In this document: positions 9,205 through 15,187 of the stretch, piece after piece
Numbering within the stretch: the first letter of the stretch is position 1
How the letters are laid out: each line of letters opens with the position of its first letter
DNA from: Bacteroidales bacterium UBA1077
GTDB lineage: Bacteria; Bacteroidota; Bacteroidia; Bacteroidales; UBA932
Assembly (NCBI GenBank): GCA_002314195.1
Contig: DCCQ01000017.1
Coordinates: 1-27,835, forward strand
Direction: 5' to 3'
Length of the DNA stretch: 27,835 nt
The notes under the pieces: generated by a model
The model's database searches: none
The model's input: the letters and a program-made list of their open reading frames with translations, nothing else
Told to the model about the DNA's origin: nothing
Made by a program: the position numbers and the translations under genes

Positions 9205-10812
9205 TCATTTGACATAGTAGCCGGACTGGAGCTCAAGTGTCTCTCCTCTCTTGACGGAGATGTTTTTCCCGGTGTATGAGGTGACGCCAAGTTTGTACTG
9301 GACAGTGTAGGTAGCCTCCGGAAGGGTCGCCTCGTAGCACTCCTGGTAGGAGTAGGCACTGCCTGACGGATCGAAATGATAACTTTTAGGATCACTTGGG
9401 TTCTTGGAGTCAATGAAGACGATGTCCGTCATGAACTTTCCTTTCTCGCTGTTGACAAACTTGACATTGCCGCAAGGAATTCTGTTAGGCACAGGCAGGT
9501 CTATGAAAAACTCCTCAGAATTAATAGGCCAGTCCCTGACACCGGGCAATTTACCCGGAACATCAGAGAATATGCTCTTGTAGTTCATGTCGCTCAATGT
9601 CACCTTCATCCGGTAACGGGTGGTTGCGTCAGACTCCGCCGTGTTCTCGACACTCCAGACCCAACCGCAATGGAAATCAAAAGTGGACCGGGAAATCGCC
9701 GGTGGCTGAGTGTTGATGAGTTCCGGAAGGTTCTCTATCTCCAACTTATAGTGGATGCCACCGTCCTTCGAATTGTCAATAATGGACAAATCTCTGATCT
9801 CACGGGTTCTGGAACTGCTGAAGTTGCAGCCAGAACTCAGGGAAAGCCCCGCACCGGCGGCACCTCCTGACAAACCGGCTTCAAAAGACCAGGTCACTCC
9901 AGATGTGTAAGTCTGAGAGTTTATCGTGGTCGAAGGGGATGGAACCTGATTGAAGCGAACCGGAACAGAATTGCCTTTGTCATCGACCAGTGAGATGTCC
10001 ACACGGTAGCCAGTCAGAAAAAAGCCCATGAAATCACCCGTCCAGTCAGGTGGGATCGTCTTCTTGAACATGCCCAGATACATACCGTCAGAAGCGACCG
10101 AGAATGTGGCGTCGACAATGTAGAAATCCCCGATGTAATTGCTCTTGGCCGACTTGAACGCATACAGCGGGATGATTGAATAGTACTGCTCGAACCGTCC
10201 GCTGCCCGTCAATCTGAGTTCGTTCTTCTTGTACTTGTAAATCAAGGCCTTGTCTATTTTATAGTCATGGGATGAGAACAAATGGATAGATTGAAGCAAA
10301 TCCTCACCTTTTGTGTCCGAGGAATTCGCATCCCCTACCCACGACACAAGTCCGTTAAGGTTTGTCGGCGGGAAATCGTCCATAGTGAAGACTTTCCCGC
10401 TCCTGTGGAACGCGGCGAACAGGCAGTCGTCAAGTGTCTCCGCGGACAGGAATCCGATGTTCCGCTGCGAAAGGACCGACAACAAAGTAGAGGTCGGGGA
10501 AACCACGACCACCGCCGCTCCGCGTTGGTATGCATTCCATATCTCGTCATCCTTGATGTCCTTCTCGCTGACAAAGACCACCTTGGCCTCATCGCACGAG
10601 ACCTTCTTCCCGGTAAACCTTGAAAATATCAACTCAAGAACATCCTCCTCCAGTTCAGACCAGACACAATAATCCAGATTGGATGTGTGATTTTCCTCGA
10701 TGACACCCGGTTCCGGATCAGGATCCAAATCTGATTTTCCTCCGCAGGATGCCGACAGCGCGAAGGACGCGCAAAGCGCAAGTATATTCAACAAATCAAT
10801 TATTTTTCTCAT
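9205..10812 (-). CDS. Leukocidin-like beta-pore-forming lipoprotein, paralogue 1
   Basis: I do not recognise a named gene. Lipoprotein signal ends ...LSASC (C23), followed by GGKSDLD. Residues ~75-135 look like an alpha/beta domain (AKVVFVSEKD, GAAVVVVSPTSTLLSVL), then LNGLVSWV at ~152-159, conserved in the neighbouring paralogue. Residues ~210-410 resemble the leukocidin/hemolysin core. An alternating polar-apolar Ser/Gly-rich segment at ~302-335 (TYTSGVTWSFEAGLSGG ... LSLSSGCNFSSSRT) fits a pre-stem hairpin, followed by NTQPPAISRSTFDF and TTRYRMKVTL, like the rim and following strand of staphylococcal leukocidins. The C-terminal ~100 residues form a beta-rich domain ending GYYVK. ATG at 10812 is preferred: AAAGG sits 6 nt upstream, while the codon at 10818 is GTG. 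Last gene of the operon, 42 bp after paralogue 2. The pore-forming role is inferred from pattern only. Confidence 0.7.
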   Translation of the reverse strand: MRKIIDLLNILALCASFALSASCGGKSDLDPDPEPGVIEENHTSNLDYCVWSELEEDVLELIFSRFTGKKVSCDEAKVVFVSEKDIKDDEIWNAYQRGAAVVVVSPTSTLLSVLSQRNIGFLSAETLDDCLFAAFHRSGKVFTMDDFPPTNLNGLVSWVGDANSSDTKGEDLLQSIHLFSSHDYKIDKALIYKYKKNELRLTGSGRFEQYYSIIPLYAFKSAKSNYIGDFYIVDATFSVASDGMYLGMFKKTIPPDWTGDFMGFFLTGYRVDISLVDDKGNSVPVRFNQVPSPSTTINSQTYTSGVTWSFEAGLSGGAAGAGLSLSSGCNFSSSRTREIRDLSIIDNSKDGGIHYKLEIENLPELINTQPPAISRSTFDFHCGWVWSVENTAESDATTRYRMKVTLSDMNYKSIFSDVPGKLPGVRDWPINSEEFFIDLPVPNRIPCGNVKFVNSEKGKFMTDIVFIDSKNPSDPKSYHFDPSGSAYSYQECYEATLPEATYTVQYKLGVTSYTGKNISVKRGETLELQSGYYVK

Positions 10813-10854
10813 AATCACCTTTCAGTCAGATAGTTCATAAATATATTCATTGGC

Positions 10855-12468
10855 TTACTTGAATCCGTAGCCGGTTGAAAGTTTCACCGTTCCGCCTGTC
10901 GTCACCCTTATGAGTCCGGAATATTTCCGGGTCTTGGTCTTTCCGTCCGTTCCCTTGATGTCGCATTGGAGCTCATAGTCTCCGGCCACCAGAAACATGG
11001 AGCATGTGTTGCCTTGGCCATAAATGCTTTCGTCATGGTAACCGCCGGTTTCCGGGTAACTCTTGTTGTACAACTTGACATTGGTCATAAAGGTGCCTTC
11101 CTCGGTGTTTGTAAGGTCAAATTTCCCGGTAGGAGCCCTGTTCGGCATTGGAAGGTCAAGGGTGACGGAATGCTGCTTCTGAACAAACTCAAGATCGTGG
11201 TAGTTAACGCTTCCCGAGTAGAAATAAGACGCGCCATAGACAAGATTGTAAAGGTCTATCTTGACCCTGTACTTGGTCTTCACATCGTAGTCTCCCGCAG
11301 GAACGGCCCACACCCATTGGCTATAGAAACTGATGGTCGAAGTCGAGACAAGAGGCGGATTCGTGATTTTATTGGACTTGAAACGAGGAAGATTGTTGAT
11401 CACGTAGTCATAGCCTACCGTAGGTCCTTCATGCCTGCTCAGCACATCGCAGTCGCTGATCGTGCGTGAAGTGCTTGAGGAGATTGAAAATCCTGTGGTC
11501 GAGGAGATCAACGGTGACGTGCCGCCCGTGATTCCACCCCCGATGGAGAAGTTCCATCCCGTCGTGTAGCTTGTCGAGCCGATGACCGTCTCCGGGGACG
11601 GCACCTGTACAAAACGTCCGACGGGAGAACCTGAAGTGTTTATTATGGTGAAGTTAGAACTGAGCGACTTTAGATAGAAACCGCAGATCCTTGCGTTGAC
11701 CGCCCCGTGCTTCTTTGAGAAATTCCCGGTGTACATCTTCCCGGATGCGATGGAGACGGTGGAGGAGACAAGATAATAGTCCATCGCTTCAGAGTCACTC
11801 ACCTTGAATCCGTGCATCGGGGTGACTTTCAGTTGGACATCAATCGAGTATTCACCTTCAAGATAATCGTGGCCGGACGCCACCACATTCGTTATCTTCT
11901 CCCTGACGTGATCCGAATGCGTCGTGTAGAGGCTTGATTCTTCCCAAAATGAGGACTCGTCGAAATTGCCTGTTGAATTCCGCAAGGTGCTGTTTACCCA
12001 AGAGACAAGACCGTTAAGACATTCGTCCACATCCATTCCCTCTGAAGGTCTGTTCACGACGCACAGGCTGGCACGGCCCTGCTGGAAGGCCACACACAGG
12101 TAGTCCCCGGCTTCCACACCAAGTTGGTCAAGGACAGACGATGACGGTTTGCAGACAATCACAATGCAATCTTTGCGGACATCCAATGCAGAGCAGCCGG
12201 CCATGTCCGTGACAATCACCAAAGCATCGTCCGCTGAAGACGCGGTTTCCTTAAGACGGCCTTTGACCGCAGTGATAAATTCCTCTGGAAGAATAGAAGC
12301 CACATAGGTCGGGAATGAGATCTTCTCATCGCTCACAACGGACGATGGTTCACGGTAATCTCCCTCGATGATCACTTCGTCACCATAGTCAGGATCGTCC
12401 TTTGAGCAGGAGACGGGGAAAAGAGCGAGAGCCAGCACAGAGGCTGAAATCAAAAGGAAACGTTTCAT
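10855..12468 (-). CDS. Leukocidin-like beta-pore-forming lipoprotein, paralogue 2
   Basis: Paralogue of the downstream gene with the same domain order. Signal peptide MKRFLLISASVLALALFPVSC with C21 followed by SKDDPDYGDE. An acidic SKDD directly after the cysteine matches the Bacteroidetes lipoprotein export signal, so surface display is likely. An alpha/beta region at ~82-135 (DALVIVTDM, DCIVIVCKPSSSVLDQL) leads to LNGLVSWV (151-158). The core has a candidate pre-stem at ~300-338 (SYTTGWNFSIGGGITGG ... GFSISSSTSRT), then NPPLVSTSTISFYSQWVW and TKYRVKIDLYNL, close in layout to the rim and following strands of leukocidins. The C-terminal domain (PNRAPTGKFDLTNTEEGTFMTNV) is shared with paralogue 1 and ends GYGFK. 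Start 12468 lies 4 bp after the hydrolase stop; a longer reading from 12516 would overlap that gene and spoil the signal peptide. Function inferred, not established. Confidence 0.7.
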   Translation of the reverse strand: MKRFLLISASVLALALFPVSCSKDDPDYGDEVIIEGDYREPSSVVSDEKISFPTYVASILPEEFITAVKGRLKETASSADDALVIVTDMAGCSALDVRKDCIVIVCKPSSSVLDQLGVEAGDYLCVAFQQGRASLCVVNRPSEGMDVDECLNGLVSWVNSTLRNSTGNFDESSFWEESSLYTTHSDHVREKITNVVASGHDYLEGEYSIDVQLKVTPMHGFKVSDSEAMDYYLVSSTVSIASGKMYTGNFSKKHGAVNARICGFYLKSLSSNFTIINTSGSPVGRFVQVPSPETVIGSTSYTTGWNFSIGGGITGGTSPLISSTTGFSISSSTSRTISDCDVLSRHEGPTVGYDYVINNLPRFKSNKITNPPLVSTSTISFYSQWVWAVPAGDYDVKTKYRVKIDLYNLVYGASYFYSGSVNYHDLEFVQKQHSVTLDLPMPNRAPTGKFDLTNTEEGTFMTNVKLYNKSYPETGGYHDESIYGQGNTCSMFLVAGDYELQCDIKGTDGKTKTRKYSGLIRVTTGGTVKLSTGYGFK

Positions 12469-12472
12469 GTCG

Positions 12473-13633
12473 CTACAGGCTGTAATGCAGTTTTCGTTTG
12501 TAATTTTTGTCCACACAGATGGTAGCGGTCTTCTTGGTCAGATTATAGACAACAGACCATTGCGTGTTGCTTGTGATGTCACCTCCTTCGGAATTCAAGT
12601 CCGTGTGCACGTCATCAAGCAAAGACATGCACTCCTCCTCCGTCATTATCCGGTTCTTCTTCTCCAGCGTCTCGTGAAGTTTGTCATAACGTTCTCTTCC
12701 ACCACCCATATTCTGCCAACCATCAGACAAATAAAAATTAGTAACATGATCAGTATTAATTAGATTCATCGACCAATCCTTTGCCGCCGGTTCATTCAGC
12801 GGTGGCACCTCGCCCGGCCGGTAATATTCAACGACGGCACTCTTTCCGCTCGCATCGGCTATCAGGAAATGATAGTTAGAATCCGAATTGTCACCGTCCG
12901 CGAAAAAATTGTGAGTCTTGAAGACATCCACGGCCTCGTCAACGCTGGTACAGCCGTCCAAAGCCAATCGGATGACCAAAGTCGGTACGATGTCGCTTTT
13001 CGTCTTGTCATGTTGCACGGCACCTCCTGTACCACGCAGTGACAGAACACCTATGAACAGTCCCGCGTCATTCATTCCGTCCAGGCAGCAGTAGATTGAA
13101 GCGGTGACAGGCACTGACAGGTCCGTTTCACCGTCCGACAACGAACCGGCCACATAGACATCTTTGTCCAGGAAAGGCAGGGCCGAGATGCAGATGGACT
13201 CACGCACACCTTTTGTGACATTGTGCACCAGCATATTGGTTGACGACACAAAACGATAATCGAAGTTGCGTCCCACCAAAACGTCCCCATCGGGAGATTT
13301 GACGCAGAAAGCGCTGCATCCGTAATCCATACCCTCACCGGCCTTGGTTAACGACACTGTGGTCAGGCGAGGTATGACTTTTCCTAAAAGTTGAGCGCTG
13401 GAACTCGCTCCACCGCTCTCCATGATTTCATCCATTAGATAATCCGCACTGTACTTCACTGAATATAGATGCCCGTCCGCCATATTCTTCAATGTTGACA
13501 CCATGGCCTTCTGCCCGTCATTCCTAAGAAAGGCGGCTGGATTGGCTGTGGTCGCGGATTCTTTCTCATGACAAGCAGGAAAAATGCAAGTCAGCGCAGA
13601 GAGACAAGAGACAAGATAGACAAAACGCTTCAT
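12473..13633 (-). CDS. Choloylglycine hydrolase/NAAA-type Ntn-hydrolase lipoprotein
   Basis: Predicted linear-amide C-N hydrolase. Counting from MKRF at 13633 (386 residues), C21 ends a lipoprotein signal (CIFPAC). The catalytic set of the bile salt hydrolase/penicillin V acylase family can be placed: nucleophile C106 (GCSAFC), R122 and D125 (GRNFDYR, at the same +16 and +19 spacing as Cys2, Arg18, Asp21 in bile salt hydrolases), N188 (DGMN), N293 (LINTD) and a basic GGGRER at ~313-315. The strand HFLIADASGKSAVVEY is typical of the fold. Unlike classic bile salt hydrolases, the nucleophile lies 85 residues past the lipid-anchored cysteine, so activity should need cleavage before C106, as in acid ceramidase/NAAA enzymes. 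Longer ATG starts exist upstream (13684) but give no proper signal peptide. First gene of a three-lipoprotein operon; substrate unknown (bile salts, N-acyl lipids or lactones are possible). Confidence 0.82.
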   Translation of the reverse strand: MKRFVYLVSCLSALTCIFPACHEKESATTANPAAFLRNDGQKAMVSTLKNMADGHLYSVKYSADYLMDEIMESGGASSSAQLLGKVIPRLTTVSLTKAGEGMDYGCSAFCVKSPDGDVLVGRNFDYRFVSSTNMLVHNVTKGVRESICISALPFLDKDVYVAGSLSDGETDLSVPVTASIYCCLDGMNDAGLFIGVLSLRGTGGAVQHDKTKSDIVPTLVIRLALDGCTSVDEAVDVFKTHNFFADGDNSDSNYHFLIADASGKSAVVEYYRPGEVPPLNEPAAKDWSMNLINTDHVTNFYLSDGWQNMGGGRERYDKLHETLEKKNRIMTEEECMSLLDDVHTDLNSEGGDITSNTQWSVVYNLTKKTATICVDKNYKRKLHYSL

Positions 13634-13706
13634 AGTTTGATTTTTGTTTGAAACAAACACTTTACTCACGGAGTGGCTCACCACGCCTGGTCAAGGAGTG
13701 TTGTGA

Positions 13707-13738
13707 CAAAAATACTAAAGAAAAGCGCCGGAAGGAAA
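13707..13738 (-). promoter_or_regulatory. Promoter of the hydrolase/pore-protein operon
   Basis: Minus strand: TATTTTTG (13707-13714) is a perfect TAnnTTTG -7 box. A TTTC (13735-13738) 20 nt upstream is a fair -33. The resulting leader of roughly 65 nt contains a small hairpin (TGTTTG at 13645-13650, CAAACA at 13654-13659) 11 bp before the start codon. Confidence 0.6.
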
Positions 13739-13789
13739 GGCCCCCAGGCGAATTTGCCAAATCGCCAAGAAATTGTCGTTCGGACAGTT

Positions 13790-14911
13790 CTACTTTGTCG
13801 AATCAGTATTTTTTTGTCGAACCGACAACTTGCTGGTTCTCCATTTTGCGGGAGTCATGCCAGCGCTCTCCTTGAAGGAAGCGTTGAAATTGCTCAAAGA
13901 AAGGAATCCCGATCTTTGCGCGATCTCCGCGACGGTCACATCAGGATGTTCCAGCAACGCTCGTTTCGCATAATCAATCCTAAGCCCGCAAATCCATTCC
14001 CGGAAAGTGGCCTTGTATGTCTGATTGATGAAAGAAGAAAGGTACGTCCTGTTTGTGTACAATGTTTTGGACAGATCCGATATCGTAAGTCCTTGCTTAA
14101 GGTATCCATCCGCATTTACCCATTCCTGCACAAGACGTTGTATTTCCGGATAGCAAGACACGGTCTCCTCTGCAGGAACTTCAGAATCCTGATCGCTTTC
14201 GATAGCCCTTTCCACAGTTTCATGAAAAAGCAGATAATTCTGATAACTTACATACAGATAACAATAGAAGGGAACGGAAGACAGCACCCAAAGAAAGACC
14301 AGATTGTCTGGAAGAAAAGTCAAAGCCGAACAACTGATGCCGAAAATGATCATCCAATATGTCAGGACCGACATCCATCTGACATAGGTCTCGATGTTGT
14401 CAGAACGTGTGTTGTCCATCATTTTGACCGCCTTATGGTAGACCTTGAGAAGGTGTGAGGCCAGAAAAAAGCCATACAGAGCGAGCATCAGGGCAAACGA
14501 ATATATCAGTCCGGCTTTCAGCGTGCCGTCCTCGGTGAAAATAAGCGCGGAGACGGACAGGATGACATACAAAAGCCATAACAGACAATGCCTCACAATA
14601 ATATTCCGGGTTATGTAGGAACGGTTAAGAAGCATGTGCAGAGCCGCAACGAACAACCCGTAGCTGAAGAAGTATGTGGAAAGATTCATCACGATCGCGG
14701 CATTGACATCGATATGCCTTATGTCAACGCACAGATGGACGGCGTAGTTCACCGCAAGCAACAGGAGTGCAGCACCCATCAAGTGCCTTGATCGCAGGTA
14801 ATTGTCGAATATTCTCTTGTCCGGGACCTTCCCGAAAAAGAACCTGTAGGCAAAGAAAGCCATCAAGGTCAGGGCAATGCATAAAGAGTATCTGTACAGA
14901 TCGATATCCAT
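13790..14911 (-). CDS. Membrane-bound AraC-family regulator
   Basis: Probable membrane-anchored sensor-regulator of the downstream lipoprotein operon. The first ~230 residues hold about six or seven hydrophobic helices (for example ~6-25, ~48-62, ~75-97, ~107-127, ~135-153, ~183-201, ~207-226). A charged linker precedes a C-terminal AraC-type DNA-binding domain: LTISDLSKTLYTNRTYLSSFINQTY (first HTH) and TVAEIAQRSGFLSLSNFNASFKESAGMTPAKWR (second HTH). The length of 373 residues fits the Bacteroidales class of AraC proteins with an integral-membrane N-terminus. It is 156 bp upstream of the hydrolase gene in the same direction, with a promoter between, and is divergent from the restriction-modification gene. 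The signal it detects is unknown. Confidence 0.88.
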   Translation of the reverse strand: MDIDLYRYSLCIALTLMAFFAYRFFFGKVPDKRIFDNYLRSRHLMGAALLLLAVNYAVHLCVDIRHIDVNAAIVMNLSTYFFSYGLFVAALHMLLNRSYITRNIIVRHCLLWLLYVILSVSALIFTEDGTLKAGLIYSFALMLALYGFFLASHLLKVYHKAVKMMDNTRSDNIETYVRWMSVLTYWMIIFGISCSALTFLPDNLVFLWVLSSVPFYCYLYVSYQNYLLFHETVERAIESDQDSEVPAEETVSCYPEIQRLVQEWVNADGYLKQGLTISDLSKTLYTNRTYLSSFINQTYKATFREWICGLRIDYAKRALLEHPDVTVAEIAQRSGFLSLSNFNASFKESAGMTPAKWRTSKLSVRQKNTDSTK

Positions 14912-14973
14912 AATAAGTCTATCTGTTCATTATCCCAGCTCCCCAAAAGAAGACAACGGATATTTTCTAACTA

Positions 14974-15006
14974 TAAAGATAGCCATAATTCCATAAAAAG
15001 CAGCAA
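14974..15006 (-). promoter_or_regulatory. Promoter of the membrane AraC gene
   Basis: Minus strand: TTGC (15003-15006), a 21-nt spacer, then TATCTTTA (14974-14981), a one-base variant of TAnnTTTG. It would give a leader of about 60 nt before the ATG at 14911. Confidence 0.5.
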
Positions 15007-15011
15007 GTATT

Positions 15012-15081
15012 AGAAGTTGTTTTGATTTGTTTGTTTGAAGGTTTGAGAGTGAAAACCTTCAAACAAATCAAAACAGCTTCT
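15012..15081. repeat. Long imperfect inverted repeat between divergent genes
   Basis: The left arm 15012-15044 and right arm 15053-15081 pair along about 28 bp, interrupted only by a 4-nt bulge (an extra GTTT in the left arm) and one mismatch near the base. It lies between two divergent promoters, so it is not a normal terminator of either gene. It may be an operator, a cruciform or a remnant of a mobile element. Confidence 0.7.
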
Positions 15082-15086
15082 TATGC

Positions 15087-15111
15087 TTTGTGACGGATGA
15101 ATGGTCACAAA
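15087..15111. repeat. 8-bp inverted repeat upstream of the MmeI-like gene
   Basis: TTTGTGAC (15087-15094) and GTCACAAA (15104-15111) form a perfect dyad with a 9-bp spacer, 20 bp upstream of the predicted -33 element. The size and placement suit a regulator binding site, but none is known. Confidence 0.4.
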
Positions 15112-15130
15112 AAAAGGACCAGTCTTAGAG

Positions 15131-15161
15131 TTGGATTTGCAATGGGGAAACATTAACTTTG
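15131..15161 (+). promoter_or_regulatory. Promoter of the MmeI-like restriction-modification gene
   Basis: TTGG (15131-15134), a 19-nt spacer, then TAACTTTG (15154-15161), a perfect -7 box. Transcription would begin around 15165-15168, at or next to the ATG of a 6-codon ORF and less than 20 bases before the main start. Confidence 0.6.
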
Positions 15162-15166
15162 TGGAA

Positions 15167-15187
15167 ATGAGACATCACACTCTATGA
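15167..15187 (+). CDS. Possible 6-codon leader ORF (MRHHTL) coupled to the MmeI-like gene
   Basis: ATG at 15167 opens six codons ending in TGA at 15185-15187. That stop overlaps the ATG (15184) of the large gene as ATGA. With the predicted transcription start at about 15165-15168 it would be read nearly leaderless and could couple translation into the restriction-modification gene. It may be chance, given the short length. Confidence 0.2.
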   Translation: MRHHTL

